Part shown: one piece after another, positions 7,096-14,978 of the stretch | Position numbering within the stretch: the first letter of the stretch is position 1 | How the letters are laid out: each line of letters begins with the position of its first letter | Assembly (NCBI GenBank): GCA_017504265.1 | Contig: JAFVRN010000003.1 | Coordinates: 1 to 54,045 of the forward strand | Reading direction: 5' to 3' | Source: Alistipes sp. | GTDB taxonomy: Bacteria > Bacteroidota > Bacteroidia > Bacteroidales > Rikenellaceae | Length of the DNA stretch: 54,045 bases | Made by a program: the position numbers and the translations under genes | Notes under the pieces: model-generated | Database searches by the model: none | What the model was told of the DNA's origin: nothing | What the model saw: the letters and a program-made list of their open reading frames with translations, nothing else

Positions 7096-8234
7096 ATACG
7101 GCAATAACGCTCTACGGAGTCGGCCGTGATATGTTCGTCGCTGAGGATTATAAGACGCTCTATGGCGTTGTGCAACTCACGTATATTGCCTGTCCAAGGT
7201 CGCTCTGTGAGGCTCGCCAAGGCCTCCTTGTCGATGCTCTTCTGCGATATGGCATAGCGATGACATATCTCCTCGATGAAGTGCTCGGCAAGTAGCGATA
7301 TGTCGTCACGACGCTCACGCAGGGGTGGTACATCTATGACGATGACACTAAGACGGTGATATAGATCTTCGCGGAAGTTACCCATCTTGATTTCGTGGCG
7401 TATATCCTTGTTTGTGGCAGCTATAACCCTCACATTGACAGATATATCACGATCTCCACCCACGCGTGTTATCTTATTCTCCTGCAATGCTCGCAACACC
7501 TTGGCCTGTGCCGACAGCGACATGTCGCCAATCTCGTCCATAAAGAGTGTGCCACCATCGGCAAGCTCAAACTTACCCTTACGTTGCTTTACGGCCGAGG
7601 TAAACGAGCCCTTCTCGTGACCAAAGAGCTCACTCTCGATAAGCTCGGCAGGTATTGCTGCGCAGTTTACCTCGACAAACGGAGAGGATGAACGGTTGCT
7701 TTTTACGTGCAACCAGCGTGCTACAAGCTCCTTGCCTGTACCATTCTCGCCAAGTATCAGCACACGGGCATCCGATGGTGCTACCCGACGTATCATATTG
7801 CGCACGTGCTCTATGGCATCGGATTTACCGATGATTGGTTGCGTGGCACAATTAGTGCGTCGTGAGGAGTGTGCTGCGCTGCGGCGTGCGACTATTGGAG
7901 TGTTATCCTCCTCGTTGCCATCGAAGCGACGCAACGTGGTAAGCAGCCTATTCATGTCGATAGGTGCAGAGAGGTAGTCGATAGCTCCGTGTCGCAGGGC
8001 ATCGACGGCCGAGTCGATATCGGGTTTACGTGTTATGACTATCGTCGGCACATCACTCAGATATGAGCCTACCTCGCCATCGACGATAGCGACATCGAAC
8101 TGCTCGGAGCGGCATAGTTCGTTGGCCGAATACTCATTGTCGGCCTCGCTTGTTGAGAAGTTCTCGAATTTAAGACGCTCGCTAAGCGAATTGAGCATAC
8201 TTTTCGAATGTGATAGGAGTAAAATTTTGGTCAT
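7092..8234 (-). CDS. Sigma-54 activator with degenerate receiver and no HTH domain
   Basis: An NtrC-like AAA+ protein of 380 residues. Residues 1-105 look like a receiver domain: D52 (AIVDGEV) could be the phospho-acceptor, but the usual acidic pair after strand 1 is replaced by SHS (residues 8-10) and the conserved lysine before the proline is alanine (SAPID, A90). The AAA+ domain has Walker A GENGTGKE (162-169), Walker B GGTLFMDE, and a sigma-54 contact loop GSFTSA (209-214) in place of GAFTGA. The protein ends at DSVERYCRI directly after the AAA+ lid, without the Fis-type DNA-binding helix-turn-helix that normally follows. No histidine kinase gene is adjacent. Confidence 0.85.
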   Translation of the reverse strand: MTKILLLSHSKSMLNSLSERLKFENFSTSEADNEYSANELCRSEQFDVAIVDGEVGSYLSDVPTIVITRKPDIDSAVDALRHGAIDYLSAPIDMNRLLTTLRRFDGNEEDNTPIVARRSAAHSSRRTNCATQPIIGKSDAIEHVRNMIRRVAPSDARVLILGENGTGKELVARWLHVKSNRSSSPFVEVNCAAIPAELIESELFGHEKGSFTSAVKQRKGKFELADGGTLFMDEIGDMSLSAQAKVLRALQENKITRVGGDRDISVNVRVIAATNKDIRHEIKMGNFREDLYHRLSVIVIDVPPLRERRDDISLLAEHFIEEICHRYAISQKSIDKEALASLTERPWTGNIRELHNAIERLIILSDEHITADSVERYCRI

Positions 8235-8296
8235 AGCTTGTATTTGTCAATAATTTGCATTTACTTTGTATGGTTAAAGTGTAATTCGAAAATTGT

Positions 8297-8378
8297 CGCT
8301 TGCCCAATCTCTATTCCGAGCGCAGGGTGTTGCGAAAAGCTTGATAAAGATGCTACCTTTTCTTCTGACAAGCAAGCG
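8297..8378. other. Intergenic segment with long-range pairing ends
   Basis: The 233-base gap between the sigma-54 activator and the DUF4290 gene holds no convincing ORF or consensus promoter. Within it CGCTTG (8297-8302) could pair with CAAGCG (8373-8378), enclosing GC-richer sequence than the surroundings. This could be a small structured RNA or 5' leader, but the pairing is short and may be chance. Confidence 0.2.
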
Positions 8379-8467
8379 TAGCGCAGATATTGAACTACCC
8401 CGAATGATATATTGAACGATAGCGACTATTTAGGGTTACTCTACGAACAAAGAATATTATCATAGCA

Positions 8468-9130
8468 ATGAGAAAGAATTATAATTACACACGTCGTAAG
8501 CTCTATCTTCCGGAATATGGCCGTCATATTCACGAGATGGTTGATTCGTTGCTCGACATCGAGGATCGTCAGGAGCGTACTCGTCAGGCTAAGGCCGTGA
8601 TTGCTGTTATGGGAAACCTCAATCCCACGTTGCGTGATACGGAGGATTTCAAGCACAAGCTATGGGACCACCTCTTCATAATGTCCGATTTTCGACTCGA
8701 TGTCGATTCTCCATACCCGCAACCATCACGCCAAGATCTGATGTTGAAGCCTCAAAAGTTGCGTTATGCACAACAACGAATAATGTTCAAGCACTATGGC
8801 AAGTACTCGCAACAGTTTGTGCGACGTATTGCTGCCGAGCGAGATATGCATCGTGGCGAGGCTGAGATGATAAATATGGTGCGTTATATGCGTGCCAAGA
8901 GCTATGAGTATAACAACGAGCATCCCAACAACGACTCCATACTGCGCGATATGCGCCTAATGGCTGGTAGCAATATCGATGTAGATATGTCGCTTGTGGG
9001 CCATATGCGCAGCGACTATCGACAGCCTGCACAACGTGGTAAGCAGCAGCGTGGCAAGCAGCAGCGCAATGGACGTAAGCCGCAGAAGGGTGGTGCTAAG
9101 AATACGGCTCGCCATCATAGCTATAAATAG
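8468..9130 (+). CDS. DUF4290 domain protein
   Basis: A 220-residue cytoplasmic protein matching the DUF4290 family of Bacteroidetes. The recognisable block is LPEYGRHIHEMVDSLL, then AVIAVMGNLNPTLRD and FKHKLWDHLFIMSDF with DVDSPYP, all within the first 85 residues. The C-terminal tail (from about residue 185) is a low-complexity, strongly basic stretch rich in K, R, Q and G with a repeated GKQQR unit, which suggests nucleic acid or ribosome association; this is inference. Function is unknown. The gene is followed by a hairpin-bearing gap and a thioredoxin-like lipoprotein. Confidence 0.85.
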   Translation: MRKNYNYTRRKLYLPEYGRHIHEMVDSLLDIEDRQERTRQAKAVIAVMGNLNPTLRDTEDFKHKLWDHLFIMSDFRLDVDSPYPQPSRQDLMLKPQKLRYAQQRIMFKHYGKYSQQFVRRIAAERDMHRGEAEMINMVRYMRAKSYEYNNEHPNNDSILRDMRLMAGSNIDVDMSLVGHMRSDYRQPAQRGKQQRGKQQRNGRKPQKGGAKNTARHHSYK

Positions 9131-9144
9131 AAAAATAATTCAAT

Positions 9145-9176
9145 GCAGCATCCATCGCTTATGGTTGCGGTGCTGC
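9145..9176 (+). other. Intergenic hairpin upstream of the thioredoxin-like lipoprotein
   Basis: GCAGCA (9145-9150) pairs with TGCTGC (9171-9176), with an inner CCAT (9152-9155)/ATGG (9161-9164) stem. There is no T run after it, so it is more likely an RNA processing or stabilising hairpin than a terminator. Confidence 0.35.
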
Positions 9177-9201
9177 GCAGAAAAGATAACGACAACTGAA
9201 A

Positions 9202-10347
9202 ATGAAGAAATTATTCGTAGCAGCTCTTTTTATGGCTGCACTCTTGGGCTCTTGTACTACGGAGAGTGGTGTTACCACCCGCATATCGGGACGTTTTGTC
9301 GGCAGTAATGTAGATTCGGTATATTTGGAGCGTGTTGATGATATGTTTGCCGCACCCGAGCAGGTTGCCGGTATCGCACTTGCCGATAACGGAGCTTTCG
9401 ACTTCGAGCTGATGCTCGAGGAGCAGACATCGCCACGTTTCTATAAGCTCTCATTTTCGGGCGATACGCGTCCTGTGACACTCGTCGTGGCTCCGGGTGA
9501 TGATATACGCTTGGAGGCTGCCGGCGACATCTTCCTAAACTATATCGTGGAGGGCTCGGAGGAGTCGGCCCTCATTCGTGAATTTAACCGCAGCTACTTC
9601 ACGCCATGCGATAAGTTGGCACGCCTCGCCGAGAAGATAACATCGGGCTCGGCAACGCTATCCAACGCCGAGCTCAGTGCCTATCGTTTGGCACAGGAGG
9701 CTATGCAGGCGCAACTAAGCTTCGTAGGCTCTAATCAAGGACGCTTGGCATCGTTCTATGCTCTTCGTCACAACGTCGCCGAGCAATATATCCCACAGCT
9801 GTCGGGCTATGGTATAAGTATCGTACACTACCGTTCTCTCGTCGATGCACTCTCTAAGACGTACCCCGAGTCGCCCTATTTGGCTATCTTGGAGCGTGAG
9901 ATTGCCGAGATAGAGGCTATAAATGAGCTTAGCGAAAGGGTGGAGGTTATCTCGTATCCTGATATGGAGTTGGAGGATATATACAAGAAGAAGCATCGCC
10001 TATCGGCATTGGAGGATAGGGTGGTATTCCTAAATTTTTGGTCTGCAAATGTTGCGTTGTGCAACAATCTCAACGCCGAGCTTAAAGAGCTCTATGAGCG
10101 TTATAGCGATAAAGGCTTCGAGGTATATCAGGTATCGATAGATAGCAACAAGGCGCTATGGGTTGAGGCGGTACGACAGCAGCGTCATCCTTGGATATCG
10201 GTATATGGTGGCGAGAACCCCGAAGTGCTCGCTACATATAACCTGACAACACTGCCTACATCCTACCTTATAGATAAGCAGGGAAATATCGAGGTGTGCG
10301 AGTACGACCTCAAAGGCCTCGAAGAGCGTCTTAAAAAACTGCTGTAA
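9202..10347 (+). CDS. Thioredoxin-fold lipoprotein (TlpA/DUF4369-like) lacking a CxxC
   Basis: An exported lipoprotein of 381 residues: signal MKKLFVAALFMAALLGSC with lipid-attachment C18. An N-terminal DUF4369-like beta domain (RISGRFVGSNVDSVYLERV, residues about 28-110) and a helical middle region precede a thioredoxin-like domain (about 270-380) containing VVFLNFWSANVALCNNL and the cis-proline loop TTLPTSYLIDKQGNI. In active relatives the FW segment is followed by WCxxC; here only the last cysteine is kept, so classical disulfide exchange seems unlikely. Such lipoproteins are abundant in Bacteroidetes. The next gene, lpxH, begins three bases after the stop. Confidence 0.85.
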   Translation: MKKLFVAALFMAALLGSCTTESGVTTRISGRFVGSNVDSVYLERVDDMFAAPEQVAGIALADNGAFDFELMLEEQTSPRFYKLSFSGDTRPVTLVVAPGDDIRLEAAGDIFLNYIVEGSEESALIREFNRSYFTPCDKLARLAEKITSGSATLSNAELSAYRLAQEAMQAQLSFVGSNQGRLASFYALRHNVAEQYIPQLSGYGISIVHYRSLVDALSKTYPESPYLAILEREIAEIEAINELSERVEVISYPDMELEDIYKKKHRLSALEDRVVFLNFWSANVALCNNLNAELKELYERYSDKGFEVYQVSIDSNKALWVEAVRQQRHPWISVYGGENPEVLATYNLTTLPTSYLIDKQGNIEVCEYDLKGLEERLKKLL

Positions 10348-10350
10348 GGG

Positions 10351-11097
10351 ATGATCTATTTCGTGTCGGACATACATCTCGGTGCGGGTAGTAGCGAGCA
10401 GGCTCGAAGTACGGAGCAGGCCTTCTGTCGTTGGCTTGATACGGTAGCCGTTGATGCCAAGGCCATATACCTTATGGGCGACATCTTCGATTTTTGGTAT
10501 GAGTATAAGCGTGTCGTACCCAAGGGTTTCATACGTGTTTTAGGCCGTCTGGCAGCCCTTACGGATAGAGGTGTCGAGGTTCATATGTTTGTTGGCAACC
10601 ACGATATGTGGTGTGGCGATTATCTGACCAAGGAGTGCGGTGTGATTATGCACTTCGCCCCCGAGGTAGCACATATCAACGGACGTAGGCTGCATCTTGC
10701 ACATGGGGATAATATGAATATCGATAAGGAGTATGCCTTGCGACTGATGAATACAACATTCCGCTCGACCATAGCACGTTATCTTTTCGGATGGTTGGTA
10801 CATCCCGACCTTGCCCTGCGTTTTGGCCATTGGTGGAGTGGCAAGTCACGCAAGAGCCACAGTAAGGCCGATATAGGTCCTGAGCACTTAACCTTTTTGG
10901 TGGACTATGCGCGTAACAGAGCAATGTCGGATAGGGAGATAGAGTGCTTTATTTTCGGACATATGCACTATACGTACGAGTATAATGAGAGTAAAGTACG
11001 TGTATTGTTTATGAGCGATTGGTCGAAGAGCGTGGCATCCTATGTGGCTATGGACGATAGTGGAGCTATCGAGCTTAAAAACTTTAATTTAAGATGA
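10351..11097 (+). CDS. lpxH: UDP-2,3-diacylglucosamine hydrolase family phosphoesterase
   Basis: A 248-residue calcineurin-like metallophosphoesterase. The metal-ligand motifs appear in order: SDIHLG (residue 6), GDIFDFW (about 44), GNHDMW (about 82), HGDN (about 117) and FGHMHY (about 205). The DFWYEY variant and the spacing match LpxH, which releases UMP to give lipid X in lipid A synthesis at the inner face of the cytoplasmic membrane. The gene sits three bases after the lipoprotein and overlaps thyA by four bases (ATGA), indicating translational coupling. A general UDP-diacylglucosamine hydrolase role is the best call; substrate was not tested. Confidence 0.88.
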   Translation: MIYFVSDIHLGAGSSEQARSTEQAFCRWLDTVAVDAKAIYLMGDIFDFWYEYKRVVPKGFIRVLGRLAALTDRGVEVHMFVGNHDMWCGDYLTKECGVIMHFAPEVAHINGRRLHLAHGDNMNIDKEYALRLMNTTFRSTIARYLFGWLVHPDLALRFGHWWSGKSRKSHSKADIGPEHLTFLVDYARNRAMSDREIECFIFGHMHYTYEYNESKVRVLFMSDWSKSVASYVAMDDSGAIELKNFNLR

Positions 11098-11987
11098 AAC
11101 AATACCTCGAACTTCTTGATAAGATAGTACGTGAGGGTGTGGTACGTGGTGACCGCACCGGAACAGGTACGAAGGGCATCTTCGGCTATCAGATGCGTTT
11201 TAACCTCGCTGAGGGCTTCCCGCTGCTTACCACGAAGCGTGTCTTTATGAAGGGTGTTATCCACGAGTTGCTTTGGTTTCTTCGTGGCGATACCAATATC
11301 AAGTACCTTGTGGAAAATGGTGTGCATATATGGGATAGTGATGCTTATCGCTACTATAACGAGCTATGTGTGAAGCACGGCGTGCTACCCGTAGATATGG
11401 ATACCTTTCTCTCGGCAGCCGGCGTAGAGTCGCCTATCGAGGGTTATCGCTTTGGTGACCTTAACCACGTATATGGCTATCAATGGCGTAGCTGGCCCAA
11501 GGGCAATGGTGAGTACATAGACCAGATAGCGCAGGTTGTAGATACCATCAAGCACAACCCCTCGTCGCGACGTATGATTGTCTCGGCGTGGAATGTCGCC
11601 GATGTCGAGGATATGGCTCTGCCTCCGTGCCACACGATGTTTCAGTTCTTTGTGGCCGAGGGTAGGCTCTCGTGTCAATTGTATCAGCGTAGTGCCGACA
11701 GCTTCCTTGGAGTTCCATTTAACATCGCTTCCTATGCATTGCTGACGATGATGATTGCTCGTCAATGTGGCTTGGAAGCGGGGGAGTTTATCCATACGTT
11801 GGGCGATGCACACCTATATCTCAACCACCTGGAGCAGGCTGCCGAGCAGCTGTCACGTGAGCCTCGCAAGCTGCCTACACTAACTATCAATCCCGAAGTT
11901 AAGTCGTTGTTCGACTACCGATACGAGGACTTCGTATTGGAGGGCTACGACCCGCATCCGGCAATCAAAGCACCACTTTCATTCTAA
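11094..11987 (+). CDS. thyA: Thymidylate synthase
   Basis: Methylates dUMP to dTMP using 5,10-methylene-tetrahydrofolate. Conserved segments include [28 protein letters not shown], the catalytic [28 protein letters not shown] and [11 protein letters not shown]. At 297 residues it is longer than the 264-residue E. coli enzyme because of an insertion around residues 85-130 before [13 protein letters not shown], as seen in many other ThyA proteins. The start overlaps lpxH by four bases, and folA follows after nine bases. The thyA-folA pairing makes sense because ThyA yields dihydrofolate, which FolA recycles. Confidence 0.97.
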   Translation: MKQYLELLDKIVREGVVRGDRTGTGTKGIFGYQMRFNLAEGFPLLTTKRVFMKGVIHELLWFLRGDTNIKYLVENGVHIWDSDAYRYYNELCVKHGVLPVDMDTFLSAAGVESPIEGYRFGDLNHVYGYQWRSWPKGNGEYIDQIAQVVDTIKHNPSSRRMIVSAWNVADVEDMALPPCHTMFQFFVAEGRLSCQLYQRSADSFLGVPFNIASYALLTMMIARQCGLEAGEFIHTLGDAHLYLNHLEQAAEQLSREPRKLPTLTINPEVKSLFDYRYEDFVLEGYDPHPAIKAPLSF

Positions 11988-11996
11988 CTTTTGACT

Positions 11997-12479
11997 ATGG
12001 TAAGTATCATTGTAGCCATTGCACGTAATGGCGTTATTGGAGATAAAAACTCGTTGCTGTGGCATATAAAGGAGGATATGCGCTTCTTCCGCACCACGAC
12101 CTCGGGTCATGCCGTTGTTATGGGTCGCAAGACCTTCGAGTCGTTAGGCTCTAGACCGTTGCCTAAGCGCACTAATATAGTTATCACACGTGCCGACAGA
12201 GAGTTCGACGGAGCTCATACGGCGCACTCCTTGGAGGAGGCCATAGCTATGGCCGCAGGCGACGAGGAGATATTCGTCATCGGCGGTGCGCAGATATATG
12301 CCGAGGCACTGCGCCTTGCCGACCGTATCTATATAACCTATGTCGATTGCGACTATGAGGGCGACACCTCGTTCCCCGAAGTGGACTACTCGCAGTGGGA
12401 GCTGGTAGCCTCGGAGCGTCATGAGCGTGGCGAGGAGTATGAGCATCCGTTCGAATTCAGGACATACGATAGACGATAA
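11997..12479 (+). CDS. folA: Dihydrofolate reductase
   Basis: Reduces dihydrofolate to tetrahydrofolate with NADPH. A 160-residue protein with the family order SIIVAIARNGVIGDKNSLLWHIKEDM (folate and cofactor loops), the VVMGRKTFES motif, RTNIVITR, and EIFVIGGAQIYAEAL. ATG 11997 is preferred to an upstream in-frame TTG at 11991. It closes the lpxH-thyA-folA run and is followed immediately by a large inverted repeat and a convergent operon. Confidence 0.97.
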   Translation: MVSIIVAIARNGVIGDKNSLLWHIKEDMRFFRTTTSGHAVVMGRKTFESLGSRPLPKRTNIVITRADREFDGAHTAHSLEEAIAMAAGDEEIFVIGGAQIYAEALRLADRIYITYVDCDYEGDTSFPEVDYSQWELVASERHERGEEYEHPFEFRTYDRR

Positions 12480-12602
12480 GGAGGTTGAATAAAAAGTCTA
12501 TTTTGTCGTTAAGCTCGCCTTCAAAATGCTCATTTACGCTTTAGTAAACTCCGCTTTTTCAGGCTTCGCCAGCCTAAAACTACATCTTTTTATTCAATCT
12601 CC
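12480..12602. repeat. Large stem-loop containing a dispersed intergenic repeat
   Basis: Outer arms GGAGGTTGAATAAAAAG (12480-12496) and CTTTTTATTCAATCTCC (12586-12602) pair over 17 bases with one G-U wobble. They enclose a segment with AAATGCTCATTTACGC (12524-12539) and GTAAACTCCGC (12544-12554), which form a TTTAC/GTAAA mini-hairpin, and another hairpin AGGCT/AGCCT (12561-12575). The inner motif recurs at 49659-49717, downstream of an unrelated gene, so this is a dispersed repeat. The left arm starts one base after the folA stop. Confidence 0.7.
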
Positions 12603-12612
12603 TCACAACAAA

Positions 12613-12648
12613 ATGGGGATGACTAAGAAGTAAATTAGTCATCCCCAT
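12613..12648. terminator. Bidirectional terminator between folA and the Hyf-like operon
   Basis: A perfect 14-bp stem (ATGGGGATGACTAA at 12613-12626, TTAGTCATCCCCAT at 12635-12648) with an eight-base loop lies between two convergent operons. It is followed by AATTATT on the plus strand and TTTGTTGTG on the minus strand, so it can end transcripts from both sides. Confidence 0.85.
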
Positions 12649-12675
12649 AATTATTGATTCTAAATCTCCTATATG

Positions 12676-13434
12676 CTACCTCTTTTTGGCACGCAGCTTT
12701 GTAATGCCGTCGATAAAGCATAGTGGGTGTGTGGGGGCACCCGGCAGCCACAAATCGACGTGATACTTCTCAAGGAACGACCTATCCACCGCAGGACTAT
12801 CGGCATACAATCCACCTGATATAGCCTCCGAACCGCATACAACCAATATCTTTGGCTCGGCAATAGAGTTGTAGCATATATCGAGAGCCTCGGCCATATT
12901 CTTGCTTATAGGACCTGTAAGCACAAGACCATCGGCATGACGTGGAGAGGCTGTGAAGCCGACACCATAGCGACCGAAGTCGAAATTGACATTGCCCGTA
13001 GCTCCAAGCTCCATCTCGATAGAGGCATCGCCACCTGCCGAGACCTCGCGTAGCTGCAAGGCCTTACCAAAATATTTCGATATCTCGGGGCGTACCACAT
13101 CGCGGTTGAAGCAGGGTTTGGTCTGTCCGGCCATAACCACAAGATCCTCACGGCGTGTGGCTGCCAGACGATGTTCGTTCGTAAACTTTATATTCTTGGG
13201 TGCGCACTTGGCACACTCGCCACAAAATAGACACTTACCCATATCGAGTGTCAGGGGCGATACGGTGATAGCCTGCGTAGGGCATATGGCTGCGGCACGC
13301 TCCACATCGCTCTTATCGTCGGTGATGCTAAGAAGCGGAAAGCCACGAAACTCCTCGGTGAGGGTCACACCATCGAGGTTGGGTATATACTGCCAGCCGT
13401 GGCTACGTAGAATCTTTACTTTTCCGAATAACAT
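12676..13434 (-). CDS. Fused ferredoxin / NuoB-like small subunit without N2-cluster ligands (HyfH-HyfI-like)
   Basis: A 252-residue fusion of two subunits that are usually separate. Residues about 40-90 are a ferredoxin domain: CP at 51-52 and CLFCGECAKC (C68, C71, C74, C77), enough for one [4Fe-4S] cluster; the first CxxCxxC motif is missing. Residues about 120-250 align with the complex I NuoB / hydrogenase small subunit (FGRYGVGFTASPRHADGLVLTGPISKNMAEAL), but every proximal-cluster cysteine is gone: the SCNGCE segment reads GGDASIE (134-140), the GxCA position reads GSEA (201-204) and PGCPP reads PGAPT (231-235). Last gene of the operon, 25 bases after the large subunit. Confidence 0.85.
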   Translation of the reverse strand: MLFGKVKILRSHGWQYIPNLDGVTLTEEFRGFPLLSITDDKSDVERAAAICPTQAITVSPLTLDMGKCLFCGECAKCAPKNIKFTNEHRLAATRREDLVVMAGQTKPCFNRDVVRPEISKYFGKALQLREVSAGGDASIEMELGATGNVNFDFGRYGVGFTASPRHADGLVLTGPISKNMAEALDICYNSIAEPKILVVCGSEAISGGLYADSPAVDRSFLEKYHVDLWLPGAPTHPLCFIDGITKLRAKKR

Positions 13435-13459
13435 AATCTACACTTTATTAGGAGTCGCA

Positions 13460-14977
13460 CTACAAGTCGTGACCGCAGTATGACAGGTTAAAACTCTTGT
13501 TGTTGATAGGGAAGTCCGAGATACCCTCCGAGCGTACAGCGATAGCCAGCGCCAACCAGTTGTGTAGGCTGGGGTCCTTAATCTTATACTTTGCAAGTCG
13601 TCCCTCCTTGTCGGTAAGTGCCACGTGGCATATCTCGCCACGCCAGCCCTCGACAAGCGAGAAGCTAAGAGCCTCGGGGAGGAACTTGGCGTTGTAGTCG
13701 GGAGATGTAATCTTCTTCGAAGGCTTATAGTCGGCCAAGGCCTCATCTATATATATCGCACTTTGCAACACCTCGTCCATACGTGTAGAGAGGCGTGACA
13801 TAACATCGCCATCGCTCTTAGTCACCGGTTCGTGCTTTACAACATCGGCATAGTAACCCCAGGGGTGTGTCTTACGGATGTCGCGTAGCAGGCCACTCGA
13901 ACGGGCAGCCATACCTACACCTCCTATGCGCCACATCTCCTCGCGTGGCACAAGACCGCACTGCTCGAAGCGGGCAAGCAGGGTCTGTGCTTCAAGGGCA
14001 TCGCAACGTACCTCATTATAGCGGCGGCATACATCCGATATATTCTTGCGAATGGTATCTATCTTACTCTCTGTAAGTGGATGGTTGGTGCCCAGTGGGC
14101 GTATCATACTCTTGCCAAAACGGTTGCCGCACCACGCCTGTGTGGTGTTGATGGTGACGGTACGCAGTGCCTCGCAAGCAACCTGATATAGCTGAAAGGC
14201 GATGTCTGTGGCCAACGCTCCGGTGTCGGCAATGTGCATAGCAATGCGCTCCAACTCCAAGGCTACGAAGCGTTCGCGCTGCAAATCCTTATCGGCAACG
14301 TATCCCGCAAGCCTCTCGGTAAGCTCGGCATAGGCCGTCGTATGAGCTACGGCACTATCACCTGCAATAGACTCGGCAATAAGCGTCTGGCGCAGGCGGT
14401 TATCCGTCTTTACCATCTCGCTCTCTACACCACGGTGCTGGTAGCCGAGGGCTATCTCCAAGTGTAGTACCTGCTCACCATTACAGATGAAGCGGAATGC
14501 TCCCGGCTCGATGATACCGGCGTGTATGGGGCCTACGTTTACCTCGTGTAGCTCCTCGCCCTCCATCTGATAGAAGGGGTAGCTATCCATTGTCGATTGC
14601 TTGTCGCGTCTATCATAAGAGAAGCGTAGAGGCTTGAGCCATGGGTGGCCATCAAAGGGTATGCCGTAAAGCTCCCACATCTCGCGCTCGAAGGGGTGAA
14701 ATTGTGGATGTATGGCCGTAAGTGAGGCAAGACCCTCGGTATAGTAATCGGGGATTACCGAGCTGAGCAGCACCTCGCCTGTTGCATCGTTGAGAAGTAT
14801 AAGGTAGAGCTTCAACCCATTCTCTATCTCGGTAGCGAAGTAGTGAGCTACGTGATAGTTCTCGTCGGTCATACGCTCTTTGAGATCGTTGTATAGCTCC
14901 GTATACTCTACAACGGGGATGTCGGCAATCTTTACTGCCGAAGCATTATTGCTGGTCTTCAAGTATAGCTCCATCAT
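13460..14977 (-). CDS. NuoCD-like large subunit without NiFe ligands (HyfG-like)
   Basis: A 505-residue peripheral subunit with a NuoC-like domain first (FEREMWELYGIPFDGHP, residues 96-112) and a NuoD/hydrogenase large-subunit domain after it (VNVGPIHAGIIEPGAFRF, 147-163; LEIALGYQHRGVE, 173-185). In catalytic group 4 hydrogenases the next region carries CGxC and the C-terminus carries DPCxxC. Here the first reads AESIAGDSAVAH (201-212) with A and S in place of both cysteines, and the end reads KSFNLSYCGHDL with no CxxC pair. It therefore cannot hold a NiFe centre in the standard way. It belongs with the energy-converting hydrogenase-related (Ehr) class by this criterion. Confidence 0.85.
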   Translation of the reverse strand: MMELYLKTSNNASAVKIADIPVVEYTELYNDLKERMTDENYHVAHYFATEIENGLKLYLILLNDATGEVLLSSVIPDYYTEGLASLTAIHPQFHPFEREMWELYGIPFDGHPWLKPLRFSYDRRDKQSTMDSYPFYQMEGEELHEVNVGPIHAGIIEPGAFRFICNGEQVLHLEIALGYQHRGVESEMVKTDNRLRQTLIAESIAGDSAVAHTTAYAELTERLAGYVADKDLQRERFVALELERIAMHIADTGALATDIAFQLYQVACEALRTVTINTTQAWCGNRFGKSMIRPLGTNHPLTESKIDTIRKNISDVCRRYNEVRCDALEAQTLLARFEQCGLVPREEMWRIGGVGMAARSSGLLRDIRKTHPWGYYADVVKHEPVTKSDGDVMSRLSTRMDEVLQSAIYIDEALADYKPSKKITSPDYNAKFLPEALSFSLVEGWRGEICHVALTDKEGRLAKYKIKDPSLHNWLALAIAVRSEGISDFPINNKSFNLSYCGHDL

Positions 14978-14978
14978 A

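Noticed and set aside
8297-8378. tRNA or 6S RNA gene
   Set aside because: No cloverleaf arms, T-loop motif or CCA end can be drawn, and the large open bubble typical of 6S RNA is not clear.
12676-13434. C200 in the NuoB-like half as a surviving cluster ligand
   Set aside because: It lies at VVCGSEA, three residues before the family cysteine position, and the other three ligands are absent, so one stray cysteine does not make a cluster.
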